Positions 28,352 through 36,058 of a DNA stretch of 64,000 bases are shown here, in pieces. Position numbers and translations under genes: made by a program. Source of the DNA: Xanthobacter autotrophicus (lineage in GTDB: Bacteria > Pseudomonadota > Alphaproteobacteria > Rhizobiales > Xanthobacteraceae); assembly GCF_043194295.1 (NCBI RefSeq), contig NZ_JBAFVK010000001.1; one strand, written 5' to 3'. Position 1 is the stretch's first letter; every line of letters starts with the position of its first letter. The notes beneath the pieces were generated by a model. It did no database searches. It was given only the letters and a program-made list of their open reading frames with translations, and was not told the DNA's origin.

Positions 28352-28885
28352 ATGTTCGAAATCGGCTGGTCCGAGCTGATGCTGATCGGCATTGTCGCGC
28401 TGATCGTCATCGGCCCTAAAGAGTTGCCTTCGGTGCTGCGCACTGTCGGCCGCACCGTCACCAAGGTGCGCCGCATGGCCGGCGAGTTCCAGGGCCAGTT
28501 CCAGGAGGCCCTGCGCGAGGCCGACCTTGCGGACATGCGCAAGGAAATCGCCGACGTCACCGAGAGCACCCGCTCGACGCTCGCGACCTCGGAGATGTTC
28601 GACCCCCTGCGGTCCATCCGCGAGGAAATCCGCACCACGGTCGAGGGTGGCAATCCGCCGCCCAAAACCCCGGAAGCTCCCGTCGCGGACTCCGTGTCGG
28701 CGCCACTGGAACTGCCGGCCGTCGTTGGAGAGGCCGCTCCCGTGCCGGATGCGGCTCCTGATCCCATGGCAGCGATCCGCGACGAAATCCGCCGCATGGT
28801 GGAGGTCGGCTCGCCTCCCGCGGCGATCCAGCCCGCCGAATCCGTTTCCGCCCCCGCCGCCGGTGAGACCAAGAGCGCGTCATGA
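28352..28885 (+). CDS. tatB: Sec-independent translocase subunit TatB
   Basis: 177 residues. N-terminal membrane helix FEIGWSELMLIGIVALIVIG followed by GPKELP (the TatB hinge), an amphipathic helix (VRRMAGEFQGQFQEALREAD) and a long Pro/Ala-rich tail that repeats a D-IREEIR(T/R)(T/M)VE element twice. TatB forms the signal-peptide receptor with TatC. Starts 60 nt after tatA and overlaps tatC by 4 nt. Confidence 0.94.
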   Translation: MFEIGWSELMLIGIVALIVIGPKELPSVLRTVGRTVTKVRRMAGEFQGQFQEALREADLADMRKEIADVTESTRSTLATSEMFDPLRSIREEIRTTVEGGNPPPKTPEAPVADSVSAPLELPAVVGEAAPVPDAAPDPMAAIRDEIRRMVEVGSPPAAIQPAESVSAPAAGETKSAS

Positions 28886-29691
28886 GCGACGAGGACGAAA
28901 TCGACGCCTCCAAGGCCCCGCTCATCGAGCATCTGATTGAGCTGCGCTCGCGGCTCATCAAATCGCTGATTGCGTTCCTGATCGCCTTCTTCGTCTGCTT
29001 CATGTTCGCCAAGCAGATCTACAACATCCTGTTGTGGCCCTATGAGTTTGCCTCCGGCTTCGCGCCGGGCATCAAGCTCATCTACACGGCGCCGCAGGAA
29101 TTCTTGTTCACCCAGATCAAGCTCGGCATGTTCGGGGCGGCGTTCATCTCCTTCCCGGTGGTGGCGACGCAGGTCTACATGTTCGTGGCGCCGGGGCTCT
29201 ACAAGCACGAGAAGAACGCCTTCCGCCCCTATCTGGTGGCCACCCCCATCTGCTTTCTCATCGGCGCGGCGTTCGTCTATTTCGTCGCCATGCCGCTCGC
29301 CATGACCTACTTTTTGGGCATGCAGCAGACCGGCGGCGACGGGAAGGCGGAAATCTCGCTGCTGCCGCGCGTGTCGGAATATCTCTCCCTCATCACCACG
29401 CTCATCCTCGCCTTCGGCATCTGCTTCCAGCTTCCGGTGATCCTGACGCTGCTCGGGCAGATCGGGGTGGTGACGCAGGACATGCTGAAGAAGACCCGCC
29501 GCTACGCCATCGTCGGCGTGTTCATCGCGGCGGCGGTGCTCACCCCCCCGGACGTGATCAGCCAGCTCTCCCTTGCCCTGCCGACGCTGCTTCTCTACGA
29601 GGTGTCGGTCTATCTGGTGGGCATCGTCGAGAAGCGGCGGCTTGCGGCAGAGGCAGCGCGCAACGCGGCCGACGCTGCGACAGCCGACTGA
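28882..29691 (+). CDS. tatC: Sec-independent translocase subunit TatC
   Basis: 269 residues with six predicted membrane segments (for example LIAFLIAFFVCFMFA, VATPICFLIGAAFVYFVAM, YAIVGVFIAAAVLTPPD) and family motifs IEHLIELRSRL at the N-terminus, YTAPQEFLFTQIKLG and LTPPDVISQ. TatC recognises twin-arginine signal peptides. It ends the tatABC operon; a REP-like palindromic repeat lies between it and serS. Confidence 0.95.
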   Translation: MSDEDEIDASKAPLIEHLIELRSRLIKSLIAFLIAFFVCFMFAKQIYNILLWPYEFASGFAPGIKLIYTAPQEFLFTQIKLGMFGAAFISFPVVATQVYMFVAPGLYKHEKNAFRPYLVATPICFLIGAAFVYFVAMPLAMTYFLGMQQTGGDGKAEISLLPRVSEYLSLITTLILAFGICFQLPVILTLLGQIGVVTQDMLKKTRRYAIVGVFIAAAVLTPPDVISQLSLALPTLLLYEVSVYLVGIVEKRRLAAEAARNAADAATAD

Positions 29692-29747
29692 CGGCGAGGC
29701 CTTTCCCGGAGTTTTTGGAATTTCTCGGGTCTGGCGCTCCCTATCCG

Positions 29748-29842
29748 CCGTCATGCCCCGGCTTGACCGGGGCATCCATCGTGCCGCCGCGCGCCGGCAT
29801 CGACGGAAACATGGATCCCCCGGTCAAGCCGGGGGATGACGG
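29748..29842. repeat. REP-like palindrome pair, copy 1 (tatC-serS gap)
   Basis: Two inverted palindromic units. The left arm holds ccccggcttgaccgggg and the right arm atggat followed by cccccggtcaagccggggg and atgac, each able to form its own hairpin; the arms also pair with each other. A second copy of the same design lies at 31489-31604 beyond serS. Such gtcaagccggggg units are common intergenic repeats in Rhizobiales (from memory). Confidence 0.85.
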
Positions 29843-29900
29843 TGGAGGGGAATGTGCGCCGGCCCATAGAGGCCCTTCGGGGTCACGGCGGAGCCTTGCC

Positions 29901-31454
29901 ATGCACGACATCAAATGGATCCGGGACGAGCCGGACGGCCTCATCACTGCGCTGGTGCGGCGCGGCGGCGGGTCCGACGAGGCGCGGCGGGATGCCGAGG
30001 CGCTGGTGGCAAAGCTGCGCGGCCTTGACGAACAGCGCCGCGCCACCCTGACCCAGCTGGAAACTCTGCTCGCCCGCCGCAATGCCGCCTCCAAGGAGAT
30101 CGGCCAGGCCAAGGCCAGGAAGGACGAGGCCACGGCCTCCGCCCTCATGGCCGAGGTGGCGGAGCTGAAGGAGAAGGTGCCGGCGCTGGAGGCGGAGTCC
30201 AAGCGCCTCGACAAGGCGCTGGAGGATGAACTCGCCGCCATCCCCAACGCCCCGCTCGCGGATGTGCCCGATGGCGCGGACGAGCACGATAATGTGGAGG
30301 AGAGCCGCTTCGGCGCGGCGCGCAGCTACGCCTTCACCCCGAAGCAGCATTTCGAGGTAGGCGAAGCCCTCGGCCAGATGGATTTCGAGACCGCCGCCAA
30401 GCTCTCCGGCGCCCGCTTTGTGGTGAACAAGGGGCCGCTGGCCCGGCTGGAGCGCGCGCTGGGGCAGTTCTTCCTCGATACGCATACGGCGCCCGAGCAG
30501 GACGGCATCGGCGGCTATATGGAGGTCAGCCCGCCGCTGCTGGTTCGGGATGAGGCCATGTTTGGCACAGCGCAACTGCCGAAATTCGAGGAAGATCAAT
30601 TTTTTACCATGCGATTGGATAGCGTTGACTATCTAGATTTGGTTGAGGAGTTGAAGAAAAAATCGACAAATGAAATTTATAATTTGGCATGGAAACTAAA
30701 CTACCAAGCTGCTGGAAACATTCTTGCAGCTATAGATTCCAGAAGAGAACTCGCGACCATCGAAGGTCGTGTAGATGCTGCTGATGATCTTTGGCTTAGA
30801 CTTGCAGAGGGATTGGGCAGAGCAGAACGGCGCAAGCAACTCGGCCTCTGGCTCATCCCCACCGCCGAAGTCCCGCTCACTAACCTCGTCCGCGAGTCCA
30901 TCCTCTCGGAAGAAGAACTGCCCCTGCGCCTCACCGCCTGCACCCCCTGCTTCCGGGCTGAGGCGGGTGCGGCGGGGCGGGATACGCGGGGCATGATCCG
31001 CCAGCACCAGTTCACCAAGGTGGAACTGGTCTCCATCACCACGCCGGAGAAGTCGGCCGAGGAGCACGAGCGCATGCTCGCCTGCGCCGAGGCGGTGCTC
31101 AAAAAGCTGGACCTGCATTATCGCGTGGTGACGCTGTGCACCGGCGACATGGGCTTCGCCTCGCAGAAGACCTACGACATCGAGGTGTGGCTGCCGGGGC
31201 AGGGGGCGTTCCGCGAAATCTCCTCCTGCTCGGTGTGCGGCGATTTTCAGGCCCGGCGCATGAATGCCCGCTATCGCCCCGCCGAGGGGAAAGGCCCGCG
31301 CTTCGTCCACACCCTGAACGGCTCGGGCGTGGCGGTGGGCCGCGCGCTGGTGGCGGTGCTGGAAACCTACCAGCAGGAGAACGGCGCCGTCACTGTGCCG
31401 GATGTACTCCTGCCCTATATGGGCGGGCTGAAGACCATCGAGAAGCTCAAGTAG
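29901..31454 (+). CDS. serS: Seryl-tRNA synthetase with a large in-frame insertion in the catalytic domain
   Basis: Charges tRNA-Ser with serine. The 517-residue product has the N-terminal tRNA-binding coiled coil (about 30-105), class II motif 1 region (YMEVSPPLLVRDEAMFGTAQ), the serine-binding PTAE loop (P320-E323), motif 2 (F351, FRAEAGAAGRDTRGM), FREISSCS at F437 and motif 3 (NGSGVAVGRALVAVLE from N473). SerS is normally about 420-440 residues; the excess is a segment of about 78 residues (237-314) between EEDQFFT and LWLIPTAEV, AT-rich and unlike the rest in codon use. All catalytic motifs are intact, so the enzyme is probably active. The ATG at 29901 gives the normal N-terminus MHDIKWIRDEP; 62 open in-frame codons upstream run through the REP-like repeat and are not coding. 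Confidence 0.92.
   Translation: MHDIKWIRDEPDGLITALVRRGGGSDEARRDAEALVAKLRGLDEQRRATLTQLETLLARRNAASKEIGQAKARKDEATASALMAEVAELKEKVPALEAESKRLDKALEDELAAIPNAPLADVPDGADEHDNVEESRFGAARSYAFTPKQHFEVGEALGQMDFETAAKLSGARFVVNKGPLARLERALGQFFLDTHTAPEQDGIGGYMEVSPPLLVRDEAMFGTAQLPKFEEDQFFTMRLDSVDYLDLVEELKKKSTNEIYNLAWKLNYQAAGNILAAIDSRRELATIEGRVDAADDLWLRLAEGLGRAERRKQLGLWLIPTAEVPLTNLVRESILSEEELPLRLTACTPCFRAEAGAAGRDTRGMIRQHQFTKVELVSITTPEKSAEEHERMLACAEAVLKKLDLHYRVVTLCTGDMGFASQKTYDIEVWLPGQGAFREISSCSVCGDFQARRMNARYRPAEGKGPRFVHTLNGSGVAVGRALVAVLETYQQENGAVTVPDVLLPYMGGLKTIEKLK
30591..30839 (+). other. AT-rich in-frame insertion within serS
   Basis: By hand count 30601-30750 is about 36% G+C and 30591-30840 about 42%, against roughly two thirds G+C around it. 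The codons include AGA (four), CTA, ATA, TTG and TTT, rare elsewhere in the window. The inserted residues (about 237-314) start MRLDSVDYLDLVEELKKK and are predicted mostly helical, rich in Leu, Glu, Lys and Arg, with no cysteine, histidine or Pro. The low-G+C zone starts inside codons for the conserved DQFF residues, so exchanged DNA may include some native SerS sequence. No terminal repeats, intein motifs or transposase are visible. Confidence 0.8.
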
Positions 31455-31488
31455 GGGCGGTCCTCGCTTGAGGACGCCCGCGACACCA

Positions 31489-31604
31489 CCGTCGTCCCCC
31501 GGCTTGACCGGGGGACCCACCCCTCCGCGACACAAGTGACAGACGCCGAAAAGCCTGCGCGTCGGCCCCATGGATCCCCCGGTCAAGCCGGGGGATGACG
31601 ACGG
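31489..31604. repeat. REP-like palindrome pair, copy 2 (serS-surE gap)
   Basis: Same design as the copy at 29748-29842: left unit cccccggcttgaccggggg, a 52-nt spacer of different sequence, and right unit atggat + cccccggtcaagccggggg + atgac. The two copies bracket serS exactly. Confidence 0.85.
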
Positions 31605-31667
31605 TTCTGGGCTAGGCGCCGGTTGCGGCGTTCGTCGGCTGCGACATCAAGCTACGGAAAAGGTCCC

Positions 31668-32435
31668 ATGCGCATCCTGGTCACCAATGACGACGGCATC
31701 CACGCGGCGGGCCTCGAGGCCTGCGTCCGCATCGCCCAGAGCTTCACCGACGACGTGTGGGTGGTGGCGCCCGAGTTCGACCAGTCCGGCGTCGCCCACT
31801 CCCTCTCGCTCAGCGATCCGCTGCGCCTGCGGCAGGTGGAGGAGCGCCGCTATGCGGTGAAGGGCACGCCCACGGACTGCGTGATCATGGCGGTGCGGCA
31901 CATCCTGGCCGACAACCCCCCGGACCTCGTGCTCTCCGGCGTCAACCGCGGCCAGAACATCGCCGAGGACGTGAGCTATTCGGGCACCGTGGCGGGCGCC
32001 ATCGAGGGCACCATCCTCGGCATTCCCTCCATCGCCCTGTCGCAGGCCTTCGGCATCAAGACGCGCGAAAACCCCAACTACATCACCGCCGAGACCCACG
32101 CGCCCAAGATCATCCGCACCCTTTTGGGCGAGGGCATTCCCCCCGGCATCGTGATGAACGTGAACTTCCCGGATCGCGCGCCGGACGAGATCACCGGCAT
32201 CGCCGCCACCTTCCAGGGCAAGCGCGACCAGCGCCTCATGCGCATCGACGAGCGGCGCGACGGGCGGGGCAATCCCTATTACTGGATCGCCTTCGAGCGC
32301 CGCATCTTCGAGACATCCCCCGGCTCCGACCTGCGGGCGCTGGACGAAGGCCGCATCTCCGTCACCCCCCTGCGCCTCGACATGACCGACGAGCCGCAGA
32401 TGACGCGGCTCGCCCTGCTGTTCGACGCGAAGTAG
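31668..32435 (+). CDS. surE: 5'/3'-nucleotidase SurE
   Basis: Metal-dependent nucleoside monophosphate phosphatase linked to stationary-phase survival. The 255-residue protein starts MRILVTNDDGIHAAGL with the metal-binding N-D-D-G, then VVAPEFDQSGVAHSLS and LVLSGVNRGQNIAEDVSYSG, which are family signatures. The ATG at 31668 places the NDDG at residues 7-10, as in all SurE. Its usual partner pcm is not next to it; the next gene (ispDF) is convergent. Confidence 0.95.
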   Translation: MRILVTNDDGIHAAGLEACVRIAQSFTDDVWVVAPEFDQSGVAHSLSLSDPLRLRQVEERRYAVKGTPTDCVIMAVRHILADNPPDLVLSGVNRGQNIAEDVSYSGTVAGAIEGTILGIPSIALSQAFGIKTRENPNYITAETHAPKIIRTLLGEGIPPGIVMNVNFPDRAPDEITGIAATFQGKRDQRLMRIDERRDGRGNPYYWIAFERRIFETSPGSDLRALDEGRISVTPLRLDMTDEPQMTRLALLFDAK

Positions 32436-32463
32436 GGGCGGGGTTTTAAGGGGCGGTGGGCGT

Positions 32464-33675
32464 TCAGCCCTCCGCCTCGTCCGCGAAGGGCAGGCGGATG
32501 GTGGCGCTGGCCATGGCGGCGATGCCTTCCCGCCGGCCGGTGAAGCCCAGCTTCTCGGTGGTGGTCGCCTTCACCGACACGCGGGCGAGGGGCACGCCGG
32601 TGATGCGCGAAATGGCGGCGCGGATGGCGTCGCGATGCGGCCCCACCTTCGGTGCCTCGCAGATGAGGGTGAGGTCGAGATGGGCGATGCGCCCGCCCCG
32701 CGCCGTCACCTTCTCCACCGCATGGGCAAGGAAGCGGTCCGAGGACGCGCCCTTCCACTGCGGGTCGGACGGCGGGAAATGGGCGCCGATGTCGCCGTCG
32801 CACAGGGCGCCGAGGAGCGCATCGGTCAGGGCGTGCAGGCCCACGTCCGCATCCGAATGGCCGACGAGCCCGGCGCTGTGGGGCACGGCGACGCCGCCCA
32901 GCATCACATGGTCGCCGGGGCCGAAGGCGTGCACGTCAAAGCCGGTGCCGGTGCGCACATCGGCGAGATCGGCGAAAGCGGCGCCGGCGGCGCGGGTCAT
33001 GTCTTCCGGGGTGGTCAGCTTCACGTTGGTGCTCTCGCCTTCGAAGGTGGCCACGCCGTGGCCGGCCCATTCCATCACCGCCGCATCGTCGGTCAGCGTC
33101 TCCACGCCCGCCGCGGCGGCGGCGGCATGGGCGGCGCGCAGGGCCGCGAAGCGGAACGCCTGCGGGGTCTGCACGGTGCGCAGGGCCGCGCGGTCCAGGG
33201 TCTCGACCACGATGCCGTCGGCATCCACGCGCTTCACCGTGTCGGTCACGGCGAGCACGGGAATGGCGGCATCTGCCCTGCCGGCCGCCTCCACCGCGCG
33301 GGCGATGAGGTCCGGCGAGGTGTAGGGGCGTGCCGCATCGTGCACCAGCACCAGGTCAGGGCTCGTGCCCCCTGCGGCGGCAAGGGCTTCCAGCCCCGCG
33401 CGCACGGAGGCCTGACGGGTGGCGCCGCCGAAGGCCGGTGCCAAGATCTTGGGCAGATCGCGCGCCGTGTCCGCAAAGCGGACAGAATCATCGCTATGGA
33501 TGACCACGAGCACGGCCGTAATCCGGGGATGCGCCGCAAACAGACGAAGGGTGCGACGCAGCACCGGCTCGCCGGCGATGGCCTGATACTGCTTCGGCAG
33601 CGGACCACCGGCGCGTGTGCCGCGTCCGGCGGCAACCACGATGGCCACGCATGTGGGATTCGCCGCCTCGCTCAT
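32464..33675 (-). CDS. ispDF: Bifunctional IspDF: MEP cytidylyltransferase / MEcPP synthase
   Basis: Fusion of two non-consecutive enzymes of the MEP isoprenoid pathway, the form typical of alphaproteobacteria. The 403-residue protein has the IspD domain (about 1-235: VAIVVAAGRGTRAGGPLPKQY, VLVHDAARPYTS, TVQTPQAFR) joined to IspF (about 240-400: RTGTGFDVHAFGPGDHVMLGG with the D-x-H metal site, GHSDADVGLHALTDALLG, VKATTTEKLGFTGR). I chose the ATG at 33675 because it directly precedes the IspD fold; the frame stays open 89 codons further upstream across the divergent dusB promoter region. Convergent with surE, divergent from dusB. Confidence 0.95.
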   Translation of the reverse strand: MSEAANPTCVAIVVAAGRGTRAGGPLPKQYQAIAGEPVLRRTLRLFAAHPRITAVLVVIHSDDSVRFADTARDLPKILAPAFGGATRQASVRAGLEALAAAGGTSPDLVLVHDAARPYTSPDLIARAVEAAGRADAAIPVLAVTDTVKRVDADGIVVETLDRAALRTVQTPQAFRFAALRAAHAAAAAAGVETLTDDAAVMEWAGHGVATFEGESTNVKLTTPEDMTRAAGAAFADLADVRTGTGFDVHAFGPGDHVMLGGVAVPHSAGLVGHSDADVGLHALTDALLGALCDGDIGAHFPPSDPQWKGASSDRFLAHAVEKVTARGGRIAHLDLTLICEAPKVGPHRDAIRAAISRITGVPLARVSVKATTTEKLGFTGRREGIAAMASATIRLPFADEAEG

Positions 33676-33847
33676 GCGCGGTTCTCCCGCCAGCGGGGAA
33701 AAATCCTCTCCCGGCAAGGGCCGGAAGACCGGTAAAGGTAACTGGATGTGGGGCAAACTCTGCTGCGCTGCACTTCCACGCAGACTGCCCTTGCGTGTGC
33801 CGTGCACTTGTCTAAGATGTAGGCAGAAGCGAGGTGGCCTAATTTCT

Positions 33848-34885
33848 GTGCAAGAGACTTTCGCATTTTCCATTCCGGCGTTGCGGATCGGCTCCCACGC
33901 GCTGCCCAATGCGGTGATCCTCGCCCCCATGGCGGGAATCACGGACGCACCGGTGCGGCGGATGGCTGTTCGTTACGGCGCCGGCCTCGTCATATCAGAA
34001 ATGGTGGCGAGCGAAGCGTTGCTGGTAGGCCATCCCGAGATGGTGCTCCGCGCGGAGGGGGAGGGTGTGCCGCTCCACGCTGTGCAGATCGCCGGCAATG
34101 ACCCGTACCTGATGGGCGAGGCTGCCCGCGTGGCCGAGGCGGCCGGGGCGTGCATCATCGACATCAACATGGGTTGCCCGGCCAAGCGCGTCACCACCGG
34201 GGCGGCCGGCGCCGCCCTGCTGCGCGACCTGCCGCTGGCCCGCGCGATTCTCGAAGCGGTGCGCGGCGCGGTCTCGGTTCCAGTGACGGTGAAGACCCGT
34301 CTGGGCTGGGACGATGCGGCCTCAACAGCCGTGGATCTGGCGCGCATGGCCGAGGAGAGCGGTCTCGCCATGGTCGCCATCCATGGCCGCACCCGCTGCC
34401 AATTCTACACCGGCCGCGCCGACTGGACCGCCATCCGCGCGGTGAAGGACGCGGTCTCGATCCCGGTGATCGCCAATGGCGACGTGGTGGCGCCGGCGGA
34501 CGGCCCCGCAATCCTCGAAGCCTCAGGGGCGGACGGTGTGATGATCGGGCGCGGCGCGCAGGGCCGGCCGTGGTTTCCCGGCCGGGTGGCTCGCGCCATC
34601 GCCGGTCTGCGGGGCACCGCCGATCCGGGCCTGGAGGAGCAGCGCGCGGTGCTGCTGGAACTTTATGAGGGCTGGCTCGGGCTTTATGGCCGGGCCTTGG
34701 GGGTACGGCAGGCGCGCAAGCATGTGGGCTGGGCGCTGGACGCGGCAGCCGCCGGCACCGGCGAAGTGCGGGCCAGCATCGTGACGGGGTGGCGCAAGCG
34801 CCTCCTCGTCTTGGAGGACCCCGCCCAGGTGAAGGCCGGCATCGCCGCCGCCTTTGACGACATCATGTGGAGGGCCGCGGCATGA
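33848..34885 (+). CDS. dusB: tRNA-dihydrouridine synthase DusB (NifR3)
   Basis: FMN enzyme reducing uridines in the tRNA D-loop. The 345-residue protein has ILAPMAGITDAPVRRM, the catalytic Cys in NMGCPAKRV (C110), VTVKTRLGWDD, AIHGRTRCQFYTGRADW and MIGRGAQGRPWF. The gene is the historical nifR3 that leads ntrBC in rhizobia. The start is a GTG at 33848; the frame is open further upstream but into the divergent ispDF start, with no family-like residues. The stop overlaps the ntrB ATG (ATGA), so dusB, ntrB and ntrC are probably one operon. Confidence 0.93.
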   Translation: MQETFAFSIPALRIGSHALPNAVILAPMAGITDAPVRRMAVRYGAGLVISEMVASEALLVGHPEMVLRAEGEGVPLHAVQIAGNDPYLMGEAARVAEAAGACIIDINMGCPAKRVTTGAAGAALLRDLPLARAILEAVRGAVSVPVTVKTRLGWDDAASTAVDLARMAEESGLAMVAIHGRTRCQFYTGRADWTAIRAVKDAVSIPVIANGDVVAPADGPAILEASGADGVMIGRGAQGRPWFPGRVARAIAGLRGTADPGLEEQRAVLLELYEGWLGLYGRALGVRQARKHVGWALDAAAAGTGEVRASIVTGWRKRLLVLEDPAQVKAGIAAAFDDIMWRAAA

Positions 34886-36051
34886 CGGCCGAAGCCAGAA
34901 AGCAAGACACACGGAAGATGGATCAAAAGCGCAAGGCTGAGCAGGAAAACGGCAAGGACCCGGGTATGCCGCGCGCCATCCTGGACGCCGTTCCGCACCC
35001 TGTCTTCACCATCGCCGGCAACGGGCATGTGGCGGAGGCGAACGTGGCGGCCGAGGCGTTCTTCGAGGTCAGCGCGCCGCTGCTGCGCCGCCGGCCCCTG
35101 GCCGACCTCGTGCCGTTCGGCACGCCGCTGCTCGGCCTCATCGAGCAGGTGCGCCAGCGCGGGGCTCCGGTGAACGAATATCGCGTGGACCTCGGCACGC
35201 CCCGCAATGGCGGCGAGCGCATCGTGGATATCCATGTGGCGCCGGTGTCGGAGCATCCCGAGCACGTGGTGGTGATGCTCCAGGAGCGCACCATTGCCGA
35301 CAAGATGGACCGCCAGCTCACCCATCGCGGTGCCGCCCGCTCGGTGAGCGCGCTCGCCTCCATGCTGGCCCATGAGATCAAGAACCCGCTCTCCGGCATC
35401 CGTGGCGCGGCGCAATTGCTGGAACAGTCGGCGGACGATGACGACCGTGCCCTCACTCGCCTCATCTGCGAGGAAGCCGACCGCATCGTGAAGCTGGTGG
35501 ACCGCATGGAGGTGTTCTCCGACGAGCGCCCGGTGGAGCGCGAGCCGGTGAACATCCACGCCGTGCTGGAGCATGTGCGGACCCTCGCCGCGTCAGGGTT
35601 TGCCCGCCACATCCGCATCGTGGAGGAATACGACCCCTCCCTGCCGCCGGTGCTCGCCAATCGCGACCAGCTGATCCAGGTTTTCCTGAACCTGGTGAAG
35701 AACGCCGCCGAAGCCATCGACGGCGATCAGGACGGCGAGATCCAGCTCACCACGGCGTTCCGGCCGGGGGTACGCCTGACCGTTCCCGGCGCCTCCACGC
35801 GGGTGAGCCTGCCTCTGGAATTCTGCGTCCGCGACAACGGCAAAGGCGTGCCGGACGACCTCATTCCCCACCTGTTCGACCCGTTCGTCACCACCAAGCC
35901 CACGGGCAGTGGCCTCGGTCTTGCTTTGGTGGCGAAGATCATCGGTGACCACGGCGGCATCGTCGAGTGCGACAGTCAGCCCCGCCGTACAACCTTTCGC
36001 GTGCTCCTGCCCATGTATCGCGGCAAGAGCACAGCTCAAGAGGATAACTGA
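34882..36051 (+). CDS. ntrB: Nitrogen regulation sensor histidine kinase NtrB
   Basis: Cytoplasmic kinase/phosphatase that phosphorylates NtrC under nitrogen limitation, controlled by PII. The 389-residue protein has a Lys/Arg-rich N-terminus, a PAS domain (about 35-145, AILDAVPHPVFTIAGNGHV), HisKA with the phospho-acceptor H164 in LAHEIKNPLSGIRGAA, and an HATPase domain (N-box NLVKNAAEAI, DNGKGVPDD, TGSGLGLALV). There is no membrane segment, as expected for NtrB. The ATG at 34882 overlaps the dusB stop. Confidence 0.95.
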   Translation: MTAEARKQDTRKMDQKRKAEQENGKDPGMPRAILDAVPHPVFTIAGNGHVAEANVAAEAFFEVSAPLLRRRPLADLVPFGTPLLGLIEQVRQRGAPVNEYRVDLGTPRNGGERIVDIHVAPVSEHPEHVVVMLQERTIADKMDRQLTHRGAARSVSALASMLAHEIKNPLSGIRGAAQLLEQSADDDDRALTRLICEEADRIVKLVDRMEVFSDERPVEREPVNIHAVLEHVRTLAASGFARHIRIVEEYDPSLPPVLANRDQLIQVFLNLVKNAAEAIDGDQDGEIQLTTAFRPGVRLTVPGASTRVSLPLEFCVRDNGKGVPDDLIPHLFDPFVTTKPTGSGLGLALVAKIIGDHGGIVECDSQPRRTTFRVLLPMYRGKSTAQEDN

Positions 36052-36058
36052 GGTGTCG

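Noticed and set aside
30609..30839. Intein or intron as the explanation of the serS insert
   Set aside because: Only about 78 codons, no N-terminal Cys/Ser and no C-terminal His-Asn, and the frame is open throughout; too short for an intein, and no intron structure was seen.
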